From an uncultured Fibrobacter sp. (GTDB taxonomy: Bacteria > Fibrobacterota > Fibrobacteria > Fibrobacterales > Fibrobacteraceae): a stretch of DNA of 64,000 bases. The notes under the pieces are model-generated. The model ran no database searches, had not been told where the DNA came from, and was given only the letters and a program-made list of their open reading frames with translations. Positions 25,985-35,713 of the stretch are shown piece by piece. The position numbers and the translations under genes were made by a program. The stretch's first letter is position 1. Every line of letters begins with the position of its first letter. The stretch lies in assembly GCA_947165045.1 (NCBI GenBank), contig CAMUYW010000001.1:1-64000 (forward strand), in the 5' to 3' direction.

Positions 25985-28314
25985 AGGAATTGAATAAACT
26001 TTTAGAAGCTCTTTTACTTGTTTCTCTTTTCTGGGCTTGCTCGTCGTCTAATGATGATGGCGGTTTTGCTGGCGGCACCACGGAAGATGCGGGTATCATC
26101 GCAGACTTGAACGTGGCTGGCGTTGCCCAGAAAGGTCCGTTCGTCAAGGGCTCTGCCGTGACGGTTCAGGGAATTGACTGCAAGACGTTCAAGTCAACAG
26201 GCGAGTATTATGAAACCACAATCAAGAGTAACGGCGGTGACTTTGAAATCGATGATGTTAATTTGTCTTCGGTATGCGCCGAGTTTGAGGTCTCTGGTTA
26301 TTTCTTGAGCGAACTTACGGGGAATGCTTCTTCTGAAAAGTTGACTCTCCGTGCAGTGACGAATCTTAAAAATCGAAATCGCGTGGTTGTCAACGTGCTC
26401 ACTCATTTGGAATACGAACGCGTGATGTACTTGGTTACCGTGAATAAGATGTCTCTTGCCGATGCGAAAAAACAAGCCGAAAAAGAAATCTTTGCTTTGT
26501 TCAACATCAAGGGTGATTTTGCAGATGCCGAGGATTTGAATATTTTTGAAATGGGTGATGGCAATGCGGCATTATTGGCTTTGAGTGTGATGATGCAGGC
26601 AGATTATGACAACACGACTCTTGAAAATCGTTTTGAAAGATTCAACGAATATTTTGCAAAAAATGGCGTATGGTATGATGCCTATACAAAATTTGGAATT
26701 GCAAAATGGGCTACGCGTGCGACGGCTAACGGTAAACTCGATACAATCCGCAAGAACATAGAAAGTTGGGGTATTGCAAGTGAAATTCCTTCGTTCGAAA
26801 CGTATGTAAATGGTTTCGGTGAAACAGCGCTTGTTAAGTATCCTTCAGTAGATTATTATGGATTCTATATTGATTGGAGTATTCCTAAAGAGGCTTACCT
26901 TAATCCTGAAATAAAATATGATTCTATTGTGGATGCCCGTGACGGACAAGTTTACAAGACTGTGACGATTGGTAGTCAGGTATGGATGGCTCAGAACCTG
27001 AACTATGCCGATAGCATGAAAACTCCGAGTCTTTTGAATCGAAACTGGTGCTTTGCTTATAGATCTGAAAATTGTGATGTTGCGGGGCGTTTGTACACTT
27101 GGGCTGCCATTATTGATTCGGTGAAACTTGCGACAGATACCGAAAAACCACAGAAATGTGGCTTTGGGGAGTCGTGCGTGTTTATGGAAAAAGTACGAGG
27201 CATTTGTCCTGAAGGTTGGCATTTGCCCGATACAACGGAGTGGAATACCTTGATTTCTTATGTTGGTGGTGGACGGTATGCTGGGGAAAAATTAGTGTCG
27301 CATATTGGAATGTATGATTATTCTGGTACGGATGATTTCGGTTTCTCGGCGTTCCCTGCTGGCGAAAGATATCGTGATGATAATTTCATTGAAGATAGTC
27401 GAGATGCTTTTTATTGGAGTGCTTCTGAAGATTTGAAGGATAATCATTCATCTTGTTCTGCTCTTCTCTCTTTAGGAACTATCAATTTTTCGTGTGGCTT
27501 TAAGGATATGAGCCATTCTGTCCGTTGCGTTAGGGATGAACCTGCGGCTGTGTCGTTATCGAGTTCGTCGAATAATGCGATTTTGAGCAGCAGTAGCAGC
27601 GATGAAGAGTTTGTGTCTCCGCTTGGAATTAATTGGAGTATTCCTAAAGAAGATCACTTGAATCCGAACATTAAATACGATTCAATTGTTGATAAACGAG
27701 ATGGACAAGTTTACAAGACCGTCAAAATTGGCAATCAAGTTTGGATGGCGCAGAATTTGAATTATGCTGATAGTGCAAATACTCCGAGCCTTTTGAAGAG
27801 AAACTGGTGCTACGGCGATAAACCTGAAAATTGTGAATTTGGTGGACGACTTTATACTTGGGCTGCTGCGGTTGATTCTATAAAGCTTGCGAATGATACC
27901 GAAAATCCGCAATTCTGTGGATACCTGACGAATTGTAGTTTCCCCTCGAAGTATCAAGGTATTTGCCCTGAAGGATGGCATTTGCCCGATACAACGGAAT
28001 GGCGTACGTTGATTTTCCAAGTTTCGAATGATGCGAGTGTGGCTGGATATAAACTCGCTTCTCGTGTCGGCTGGTTTGAGGAAGCTAACGGCACTGATGA
28101 TTATGGTTTTTCGGCGTACCCTGTTGGGGATAAGTATCGTGATTATGATTTTTCTGAATTTGCTCCTGATAATCGGACTGCCTTTTTCTGGAGCATTACT
28201 GAGAATACGCGTGACAAGCAGTTGGGTTATTCGTTCAGAATATTTTATGGTGGTACCGGTTATACGGGTGACTTCAAGGATAGCGGATTTTCAATCCGCT
28301 GCATCAAGGATTAA
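25981..28314 (+). CDS. KGPF-domain lipoprotein with two FISUMP domains
   Basis: A 777-residue lipoprotein with lipobox WAC (LFWAC), module VAQKGPFVKGSAVTVQGID, NVLTHLEYERVMYLV and the helical part. It carries two FISUMP domains (DNA about 26920-27530 and 27680-28310), each with RDGQVYKTV-IG-QVWMAQNLNYADS, GRLYTWAA, GICPEGWHLPDTTEW, FGFSAFPAG/YGFSAYPVG and a final S-RCV/I-D. A short Ser linker separates them. Both domains begin after the phrase DWSIPKE/NWSIPKE, so the repeated unit includes that leader. Surface exposed by inference. Confidence 0.86.
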   Translation: MKELNKLLEALLLVSLFWACSSSNDDGGFAGGTTEDAGIIADLNVAGVAQKGPFVKGSAVTVQGIDCKTFKSTGEYYETTIKSNGGDFEIDDVNLSSVCAEFEVSGYFLSELTGNASSEKLTLRAVTNLKNRNRVVVNVLTHLEYERVMYLVTVNKMSLADAKKQAEKEIFALFNIKGDFADAEDLNIFEMGDGNAALLALSVMMQADYDNTTLENRFERFNEYFAKNGVWYDAYTKFGIAKWATRATANGKLDTIRKNIESWGIASEIPSFETYVNGFGETALVKYPSVDYYGFYIDWSIPKEAYLNPEIKYDSIVDARDGQVYKTVTIGSQVWMAQNLNYADSMKTPSLLNRNWCFAYRSENCDVAGRLYTWAAIIDSVKLATDTEKPQKCGFGESCVFMEKVRGICPEGWHLPDTTEWNTLISYVGGGRYAGEKLVSHIGMYDYSGTDDFGFSAFPAGERYRDDNFIEDSRDAFYWSASEDLKDNHSSCSALLSLGTINFSCGFKDMSHSVRCVRDEPAAVSLSSSSNNAILSSSSSDEEFVSPLGINWSIPKEDHLNPNIKYDSIVDKRDGQVYKTVKIGNQVWMAQNLNYADSANTPSLLKRNWCYGDKPENCEFGGRLYTWAAAVDSIKLANDTENPQFCGYLTNCSFPSKYQGICPEGWHLPDTTEWRTLIFQVSNDASVAGYKLASRVGWFEEANGTDDYGFSAYPVGDKYRDYDFSEFAPDNRTAFFWSITENTRDKQLGYSFRIFYGGTGYTGDFKDSGFSIRCIKD

Positions 28315-28361
28315 AAATCTATAATAAAGATTAATTCGTGTTGGAAAATGAGTAGGTTTGA

Positions 28362-29801
28362 ATGAATTTGCAGATTTTAAAAAAATGGCTTCGGGCAATG
28401 GAGCTCCTGATGGTTCTTGCCATGTTTTGTGCGTGTTCCGATGGCGATAAAACAGCTGGCGGTACCACAGAAGATGCGGGAATCATCGCCGAATTGAACG
28501 TGGCGGGTGTTGCCCAGAAAGGCCCGTTTGTCAAGGGCTCCGCTGTGACCGTGCAAGGAATTGACTGCGAAATGATGGAACTGACGGGCGAACGTTTTGA
28601 AAGTTCTGTCATAAGCGACAAAGGTGACTTTGCTGTTGAAAATGTGAAATTGTCTTCTACATGTGCTGTGTTCGAAGTGACCGGCTTTTACTTGAATGAA
28701 GTCACTGGTGAAAAGACAAGTGACAAGCTTACGCTCCGTGCATTGACGAATCTCAAGGATCGCGAGAACGTGAATATTAACTTGCTTACGCATTTGGAGT
28801 ATGACCGTATAAAGTATCTCGTGACGGTAAAGAAAATGTCTTTTGCAGTTGCAAAAAAACAGGCCGAAAGAGAAGTGCTTGCTTCGTTTGATATTTCAAA
28901 GCAAGTGGACGGTTTTGAAAACTTGAACATCTTTGAGTCGGGCGATGGAGATGCTGCGCTTCTTGCTGTAAGCGTGTTGATGCAAGCGGATGCCGATGTA
29001 GCAAAACTTGAGGAACGTGCAAATGAATTTACGACTGCAATTGCAAGGAGCGGCTCGTGGGATGATGAAAAAACAAAGACAGAAATTACAGAATGGGTTC
29101 GTGATGCCGAAGCTAACGGAACAATTGAAATGATTCGCAAGAATGTCGAAAGCTGGAGCAATTCGAATCAGATTTCGGCATTCGAAAAGTACGTGGAAGA
29201 TTTTGGTGAAGGTCTTTCTAGAGATTCTTATTTGAATTCTGAAGTGAAATACGATTCCATTGTTGATTCTCGTGACGGACAAGTCTATAAGACTGTAGAA
29301 ATTGGAAGTCAAGTTTGGATGGCCCAGAATTTGAACTATACCGACACGGCAAAGGCGGTTTTCAAAGACAGTAGCTGGTGCTATGACAACAATCCTCAAA
29401 ATTGCGTACTTGCGGGTCGCCTTTACACATGGACTTTGGCGAAGGAATCATTGTGCCTCGAAGGGTATCATTTGCCCGATACGACGGAGTGGAATGTTTT
29501 ATTTGATTTTGTGGGCGGCACGGCCAATGCAGGGTTTGCACTCCGTTCTTTGTTGGGCTGGGATGATGTGAGCGGTACGGATGAATATGGGTTCTCGGTA
29601 GTTGCTGTTGGCGAAAGATATCATAGTGGTTCTTTTGATTCCGAAGGAACGAAAGCCTTTATTTGGACTGCGACAGCTTTGTCGGATGAACCTGAAAATT
29701 CTGCCATTGCAACTTATTTTGTTGGAAATGCGGCCGTTTCTTTCAAGAAGAATTTTAAAGACAATGGGGCTTCGGTCCGTTGCCTCAAGGACAAGTCTTA
29801 A
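28362..29801 (+). CDS. KGPF-domain lipoprotein with one FISUMP domain
   Basis: A 479-residue lipoprotein with lipobox FCAC, module VAQKGPFVKGSAVTVQGID nearly identical to the preceding gene, and NINLLTHLEYDRIKYLV. One FISUMP domain (DNA about 29255-29795) lacks the roughly 25-residue insert found between YTWA and the GICPEGWHLP position in most other copies; here it reads YTWTLAKESLCLEGYHLP. It follows the two-domain lipoprotein by 47 bp with no terminator. A duplicate that has lost one FISUMP unit is the simplest reading. Confidence 0.85.
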   Translation: MNLQILKKWLRAMELLMVLAMFCACSDGDKTAGGTTEDAGIIAELNVAGVAQKGPFVKGSAVTVQGIDCEMMELTGERFESSVISDKGDFAVENVKLSSTCAVFEVTGFYLNEVTGEKTSDKLTLRALTNLKDRENVNINLLTHLEYDRIKYLVTVKKMSFAVAKKQAEREVLASFDISKQVDGFENLNIFESGDGDAALLAVSVLMQADADVAKLEERANEFTTAIARSGSWDDEKTKTEITEWVRDAEANGTIEMIRKNVESWSNSNQISAFEKYVEDFGEGLSRDSYLNSEVKYDSIVDSRDGQVYKTVEIGSQVWMAQNLNYTDTAKAVFKDSSWCYDNNPQNCVLAGRLYTWTLAKESLCLEGYHLPDTTEWNVLFDFVGGTANAGFALRSLLGWDDVSGTDEYGFSVVAVGERYHSGSFDSEGTKAFIWTATALSDEPENSAIATYFVGNAAVSFKKNFKDNGASVRCLKDKS

Positions 29802-29819
29802 AGAATAGCGAGGAATAAC

Positions 29820-32800
29820 ATGAAATTCCAGAATATTTTTACAGTTGTTTTATCACTGCTTGCAATACAGTCGTTTGCCGCGAATGGCGTAATGAAAGGC
29901 GACGGCTCTACGGCAAAACCGTTCCAAATCGAAGACTATGAAGATCTCAAGGTGATAGGCAAGGGCGCTTACCTGTATTCCTCGAATTACATCTTGACGA
30001 AGGACATTGATGCTTCTGCATCTAAGAATGAAATGTGCAACGAGGAAGGTTGCAATGGCTTTATTCCTATCGGAAAAAATAAGGATGCCGCGGACAGTAC
30101 GGCTTTCTGGGGAACTATTGACGGTCAGAGCCATACGATTAGCAACTTGAATATTTGGCTCCCTTGTGAAGACGATGTGGGATTTGTCTATGCCCTTATT
30201 GGTTCTATCAAGAATCTGAATTTTGACCATTTGTATGCAACAGGCCGTGTGACAGAATCGAACCACGTTGGTGGCGTTGTCGCAAGGCTTGTAGGAACTA
30301 TCGAAAATGTTCACGTGACGAACGGTTTTGTTCAAGGACAGATGCGTGTCGGTGGAATCGCTGGCTGTGCAATGAAGACTATTGGATATTCTGATATACA
30401 ATCATTCATGAAAAATGTTTCGTTTCAGGGTGAGGTTAAAGGAAATGCTCGCGTCGGGGGAATTGTTGGCCAAACGGACGATGCAATCGTTGATAGCGCT
30501 TTTGCTGATGTGAATATTGTTGCGTTGGATGGATATATTGGCGGAATTGTTGGTTATAGTGATGGACCTGTTAACAACAGCCGCTCTAGCGGAACGATTG
30601 TTCCTGGTGCCGATGAAGCTTATAAGGTTGGTGGAATTGTCGGATATTCTGAAGGCTCGATTTCTTATTGCTCATCGACGATGGATTTGATTCATTCGGG
30701 GGCCTTCCATTTTGGCGAAAACATCGGAGGTATTGTCGGTAAAGGTGGATCTGTAGGCGAGTCTTATTCGCTAGGAACCGTTGAAGGAACTAGATATGTG
30801 GGTGGCATTGCTGGAAGTGGAAATGTCACGGTTTCCTATGCGATGGGGACTGTGCGTGGCGTTTCCTATGTTGGCGGTGTCGTGGGCTATGGAAGCGTTG
30901 GATATTCCTATGCGGCAAATGTTGTTCGTGGAGATAGCCTTGTGGGCGGACTTGTTGGTTCTGCAGACGGCAATGTTGCAAGCTCTTATTGGAATACCGA
31001 AATTTCGGGACTCGATACAAGTGCAGGCGGCACTGGACTTACGACTGCAAAGATGATGAAATTCGCGTCATTTGCGGGCTGGGATACTTTGGGTTATGAT
31101 GAATATGTTGTCGATGGAACGGATACTTGTGACTATTATGAACATTTGCATGCTTGTTACTCTCCTACGGGCAAATTTATTCGTTATTGGGGTATTGACG
31201 AAGGGAAATCCTTCCCTTACTTTAGTAACCATCCGTTCTCTCAAAAGGCGTTTATTCCGATTGCTATTCCGACGGCTGCATCGAAGTGGCAAGATCAACC
31301 GAAGGTTGCCTCGCTTGTGGATGTAAGTGGAACACTTGTCGGAAAATGGCTCGGCTGGGCGCAACCGAATAAGTCGGGAGATCCGATGGATAGTGATTCA
31401 CTTTACTACGGTTACAGAATTGGCATGGTTGTGGGTTCGGATACGGTTTGGGGAACCTCTAGTTACATGGCTGTTCCCAACAAGATTCAGATTTCGTCCA
31501 TTGCTGAACTTCAGAAAATTGGTAACGATATCGCTTACCCTCTCGTAGCAAATTACGAATTGACAAAAGATATCGATGCGTCAGGTTTTACCTTTAAGCC
31601 TATCGGCGATAGTGTCCATGTTTTTAATGGAATGCTTGATGGTAAAAATCACAAGATTTCGAATCTCACAATCGAGAATTCGAGCCGCGATTTTATAGGA
31701 TTGTTTGGCTATACAGAATATGCACGCGTCATGAATTTGACGTTGGTGAATACGAAGGTCGTTGGAAACTGGTATGTTGGTGCATTGGCTGGTGAGGCAA
31801 AACGAAGCGTCATCCATAACGTTGTTTCGTTGAACGGTGATGTTTCGGGCACGTCGTTTGTGGGCGGTTTGCTCGGTTCTGCTCGTGATGATTCGCTTTC
31901 GGTGGTTGCTGCGACTGGATCTGTTACGGGTAATGATATTGTAGGTGGTATAATTGGTGCCTCCGCTGCAAAAATCGAAAATGCATTCTCGGTCAATGTC
32001 ATCAAGGGCCATGAAAATACAGGCGGTGTTATTGGGCTTTCGGACCATTTCGAAACACCTACATTGCAGAAAAATATTTATTCCGCAAGTATTCTTAAGT
32101 CTTATGAGTTGCATGGAATTATTGGAGGATCCTTCTTCGGTTCTGGAGAAAACATGGAATCCTGTTATTTCGATGCGACAATTATTGGCTATACCAAGGG
32201 TGGAAATTCTACAGAAGAAATGATGAAGAAAAGTACTTATGTTGGTTTTGACTTCACAAATATTTGGGAAATCCAAGAAGGAAAATCATACCCGTATTTC
32301 AAGGGGATGAATCCGATTCTGCCGGGAACGCTTAAGAATGATAGCACTGTAAATATTCTTGCGGGGTTTGGCACGGAAGCAAATCCGTACAAGATTCAAA
32401 GCTATAGCGAACTCAAGCTTGTCGGTAAACATGAATATAGCCTAGATAAACATTACAAACTTACCGGTAACATTGATGCCGCAGCTTCTCAAAAAGAAAA
32501 CTGCAATGCGGATAGCACTATCTGTAAGGGCTTTGAACCGATTGGTAATTTTAGCGGCGTGTTCGATGGCAGTAACAAAATTATTGCGCACCTGAACATC
32601 AATCGTGCCGATGAAGATTCTGTTGGCTTGTTCCGTGCGTTAGCAAAGGGCGCCAAGGTGGGCGGCATCGTCTTTGATACGGCTTCTCATTTTGGTGAAA
32701 GCTATTCGTTTGGTTCTAGCAATCATTACAAGGGCGTTGTGCGAGGCAAGAATTATGTTGGAGTCCTTGCCGGTGTCGATAACGGCGCAGAAATCGAAAA

Positions 32801-35531
32801 CATCTACGTGAAGAATGAAGTCCGTGGTGTGAATTATGTGGGTGGCGTTGTCGGAAAAAAGAATGCCGGTTCTATTGTTAGGAGCGCTTCGAGGGATACG
32901 ATTTCTGGTAGCGAATATGTTGGCGGCCTGATTGGCAATTTGAGTCAGGGAACTGTCAAGGATTGCTTCTCGGTAGGTTCTGTGATGGGCTCGAAGGATG
33001 TTGGCGGACTAGTCGGATATTCTGGCAATGCGACCGTGCAGAACTCCTATGCTGCTAGCTACGTCACAGGTACTTCTAAATGGGGCGGCATTGCTGGCGA
33101 AGATGTCAAGTCGACCTACACGTCGGTGTATTACGATAGTACCTTGTGGCTTATTAACATGACTGCCGGCGGTGAACTTAGGGCTACCGATGAGATGGTC
33201 AAAAAAGAAAACTACAAGGATTGGGACTTCGATAAGACCTGGAGAATTGCTGCAGATACTACGTATCCTTACTTTACTTGGATTTGCACTAGCTATTACA
33301 TCTCGAAGACGATGGACGAGAGAATTCGTCCGAACCGTTACATTGATAAGACAATGATGCAAATGGCGGGTTCCGGAACCGAGAAAGATCCGTTCCTCGT
33401 TAAGACTTACGGCGATTTGAAATCTATCGGATTTGGCAAGTACAAGATGTCGGCTGTGTATAAGCTCGCAAACGATATTGATGCCTCTGCATCTGCGAAC
33501 GAGATTCTTGAGGGAAATGCGTCAAAGGGGTTCAAACCTATTGGCGAAATCGAATACTTTGGAGCTTCATTCGGAAATTACGGCATACAGGATCTGGAGC
33601 CGTTCTCTGGCAAATTCGATGGCAACGGCTTCAGCATAAACAATCTCACCATGTATTATAATCGTTTTGATCAACAGCTCGGATTTATCGATACTTTGGC
33701 TGCATCCGGTGTGATCGAAAACCTCACGTTCAAGAATTATTCTCTCGTAAATTCCACCGTGGCAGGCGTTGTTGGGGCAAACTACGGCGTCATCAAGAAT
33801 GTCCATGTGGAAGCGGTTTTCGATACTACAGAATCTAGTGTCGGGTTTGCCAACTACAACAAGGGCTCTATCGAAAACTGCACGATAAAGGCCAAGGTCA
33901 ATGGAAGTTATGCCTTTGCCGGTGTCGCTTATGCAAACGATGGTAAGATTGTCAATGTGAAAGTAGATGTTACAGGTGATGTGGGTAGCTTTGCCGGTGT
34001 TGCGTTGGTTAATGGCGGCCTTATCGACAAGGATTCTGTAACGACAAAGGTGGTTTCTCAAAGTGGTTTTATGGCCGGTCTTGTGGGGCTGAACAAGAAA
34101 ACAGGAAGTGTTAGCGCAAGCTCTGCGATGGTGGATATGACAAGCAAGAACGGTGGTGCGGGTTATGCCAATTATTTGGAAGATCAGTATCAAAGAGTCG
34201 ATATTCGCATTGACGGTGTCGGAGGTCTCGTAGGTGTCGATAGTGGATCTGTTACCGGTTCTACGGCATCGGGCGTTATCGATGCTTCGCATAGTTACAA
34301 CGTAGGCGGTTTGATTGGCGCCGCTTATGGAGTTGATTTAAAGGACTTGCACACATCGGTTGATGTTTCCGGTTATGACTATGTGGGTGGCTTTGTTGGT
34401 ATTAGTAATGCGAAAATTTCCAACAGTTATGCTACGGGCAACGTCAGCGGCAAGGGAATGTATAGTACGGGTGGTTTTGTAGGCAAGGTCGATAGCCTGG
34501 GTGTAATTGAGAAATCTTTTGCGACAGGAAATGTAGTGGGCGCAGGTTTTGTCGGGGAAAATTACGGATTGGTAAAGCAGTCCTATTCGACTGGCAATGT
34601 CCGTGGACAGGGTAGCTTTGTTATGAATAATCAGTCCAAAATCGAGGACTGTTATTCGACGGGTGATGTTAATGTAGTCGATGATTTTTATGGCTTTGGC
34701 TTTGCCGGAATCAATGGCAACGGTGCAGAGGTTCGTGCATTTGCTACGGGAACCGCTGTAAAAAATGGCGTTCGCTATTGCGGTGGTTTGCCGAAATACA
34801 CTGAACCTTCGGATGAAAACTATTACCTTGCAGACAACTGTAGCGATTCGTTGGTATCGGGTAAGGGGCTTTCTCTTTCGGAGATTCGTCAGCTGAAATC
34901 TTTCGCCGGTTTCGACTTTGATTCAGTCTGGTTCATCAAGGAAGGTGTGACTTATCCGCTGTTGCGTGATTTGCCGAATGTTCCTGTTGCTGGGAGTAAT
35001 GACTTGATGTTTGATAAACAGTTGGTTGTGAAAAATGTCCGCCAGGGTTTGCTCGATATGGCGTTTGTGACGGATTCCTCTTACAAGAAGGTGATTGCAT
35101 TTGATTCTACAAGTGAAAAGCTGCTTGATTCTCTTGAAACGGCCGGAGATAAAGCTGTGGGTGAATTTGAAATTGTTTATCGTGTTGGAATGGTGTTTGA
35201 AAAGGATACCATTTGGGGAAATTCTGCTCTGGCAAAGATCAATGTGGGCGGGAGAACTGGTAATCTCGTTCAAGTTCAACGAGGAAAATTCAGCGCGACA
35301 CTTCAGGGTACGCAAGTTGCTCTCCGCTTTGATATCCCTGCTGCGGGAACTGTCAAATTCTCGCTTGTGGACATGCAAGGACGTGTTGTGAAATCGGCGG
35401 ACTTGGGTCATCGTGCGACTGGCTCGCATTTCGAAACGCTCGATGTTGCGAAACTTGGTCGAGGTCGTTACGTCGGAATCTTGCAGGTCGGCGGCAAGAC
35501 TGTTGAAAAGGTTGTGCTGCTGAAGAAGTAA
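29820..35531 (+). CDS. Large secreted GLUG-repeat protein with a T9SS-like C-terminal tail
   Basis: A 1,903-residue protein with signal peptide MKFQNIFTVVLSLLAIQSFA and no lipobox. It contains four blocks that each begin GsGTe-NPY/PFKI-sY-dLK-iGK and TKDIDAS, and include runs of GLUG-type repeats (VGGIVGYS-G-ISNSYATGNVSG). These repeats form right-handed beta-solenoids in adhesins and proteases. The C-terminal 60 residues (FSLVDMQGRVVKSADLG to GRYVGILQVGGKTVEKVVLLKK) resemble type IX secretion sorting domains: MDGRVV-like strand, LDV-LGRGRYV, terminal lysines. It lies 18 bp after a lipoprotein gene, at the end of module 3. A cell-surface adhesin is inferred. Confidence 0.85.
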   Translation: MKFQNIFTVVLSLLAIQSFAANGVMKGDGSTAKPFQIEDYEDLKVIGKGAYLYSSNYILTKDIDASASKNEMCNEEGCNGFIPIGKNKDAADSTAFWGTIDGQSHTISNLNIWLPCEDDVGFVYALIGSIKNLNFDHLYATGRVTESNHVGGVVARLVGTIENVHVTNGFVQGQMRVGGIAGCAMKTIGYSDIQSFMKNVSFQGEVKGNARVGGIVGQTDDAIVDSAFADVNIVALDGYIGGIVGYSDGPVNNSRSSGTIVPGADEAYKVGGIVGYSEGSISYCSSTMDLIHSGAFHFGENIGGIVGKGGSVGESYSLGTVEGTRYVGGIAGSGNVTVSYAMGTVRGVSYVGGVVGYGSVGYSYAANVVRGDSLVGGLVGSADGNVASSYWNTEISGLDTSAGGTGLTTAKMMKFASFAGWDTLGYDEYVVDGTDTCDYYEHLHACYSPTGKFIRYWGIDEGKSFPYFSNHPFSQKAFIPIAIPTAASKWQDQPKVASLVDVSGTLVGKWLGWAQPNKSGDPMDSDSLYYGYRIGMVVGSDTVWGTSSYMAVPNKIQISSIAELQKIGNDIAYPLVANYELTKDIDASGFTFKPIGDSVHVFNGMLDGKNHKISNLTIENSSRDFIGLFGYTEYARVMNLTLVNTKVVGNWYVGALAGEAKRSVIHNVVSLNGDVSGTSFVGGLLGSARDDSLSVVAATGSVTGNDIVGGIIGASAAKIENAFSVNVIKGHENTGGVIGLSDHFETPTLQKNIYSASILKSYELHGIIGGSFFGSGENMESCYFDATIIGYTKGGNSTEEMMKKSTYVGFDFTNIWEIQEGKSYPYFKGMNPILPGTLKNDSTVNILAGFGTEANPYKIQSYSELKLVGKHEYSLDKHYKLTGNIDAAASQKENCNADSTICKGFEPIGNFSGVFDGSNKIIAHLNINRADEDSVGLFRALAKGAKVGGIVFDTASHFGESYSFGSSNHYKGVVRGKNYVGVLAGVDNGAEIENIYVKNEVRGVNYVGGVVGKKNAGSIVRSASRDTISGSEYVGGLIGNLSQGTVKDCFSVGSVMGSKDVGGLVGYSGNATVQNSYAASYVTGTSKWGGIAGEDVKSTYTSVYYDSTLWLINMTAGGELRATDEMVKKENYKDWDFDKTWRIAADTTYPYFTWICTSYYISKTMDERIRPNRYIDKTMMQMAGSGTEKDPFLVKTYGDLKSIGFGKYKMSAVYKLANDIDASASANEILEGNASKGFKPIGEIEYFGASFGNYGIQDLEPFSGKFDGNGFSINNLTMYYNRFDQQLGFIDTLAASGVIENLTFKNYSLVNSTVAGVVGANYGVIKNVHVEAVFDTTESSVGFANYNKGSIENCTIKAKVNGSYAFAGVAYANDGKIVNVKVDVTGDVGSFAGVALVNGGLIDKDSVTTKVVSQSGFMAGLVGLNKKTGSVSASSAMVDMTSKNGGAGYANYLEDQYQRVDIRIDGVGGLVGVDSGSVTGSTASGVIDASHSYNVGGLIGAAYGVDLKDLHTSVDVSGYDYVGGFVGISNAKISNSYATGNVSGKGMYSTGGFVGKVDSLGVIEKSFATGNVVGAGFVGENYGLVKQSYSTGNVRGQGSFVMNNQSKIEDCYSTGDVNVVDDFYGFGFAGINGNGAEVRAFATGTAVKNGVRYCGGLPKYTEPSDENYYLADNCSDSLVSGKGLSLSEIRQLKSFAGFDFDSVWFIKEGVTYPLLRDLPNVPVAGSNDLMFDKQLVVKNVRQGLLDMAFVTDSSYKKVIAFDSTSEKLLDSLETAGDKAVGEFEIVYRVGMVFEKDTIWGNSALAKINVGGRTGNLVQVQRGKFSATLQGTQVALRFDIPAAGTVKFSLVDMQGRVVKSADLGHRATGSHFETLDVAKLGRGRYVGILQVGGKTVEKVVLLKK

Positions 35532-35554
35532 GTTCCCTGCACTTGCGAATCTTG

Positions 35555-35583
35555 GACCCGCACTTGGTTGCGGGTCTTTTTTT
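35555..35583 (+). terminator. Terminator of module 3
   Basis: GACCCGCA-CTTGGT-TGCGGGTC, a perfect 8-bp stem, then seven T residues. Confidence 0.93.
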
Positions 35584-35708
35584 GTGTCCCAGGGATACAT
35601 CTTGTGTTCTAGAATTTTGTGAAATTAGTTTAAAAATGGCTGAAAACGTAAAAATTGAGCGAAAAACGGCGATTTTTGTATTCCAATATTGTTGAAAAAC
35701 TATATTTG
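35583..35708 (+). promoter_or_regulatory. Three-box operator-like region and promoter of TIGR02147 module 4
   Basis: Box 1 is TGTGTCCC-A-GGGATACA (35583-35599, one mismatch between arms). Box 2 is TGTGTTCT (35603-35610). Box 3 is TGTATTCC (35677-35684). Box 2 to box 3 spacing is 74 bp. TATATTTG (35701-35708) is 5 nt before the ATG. Confidence 0.6.
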
Positions 35709-35713
35709 TAATC

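Noticed and set aside
29820..35531. Possible tandem DNA repeats in the GLUG region
   Set aside because: Similarity is at the protein level only; the DNA copies are diverged, so it is explained by protein repeats.
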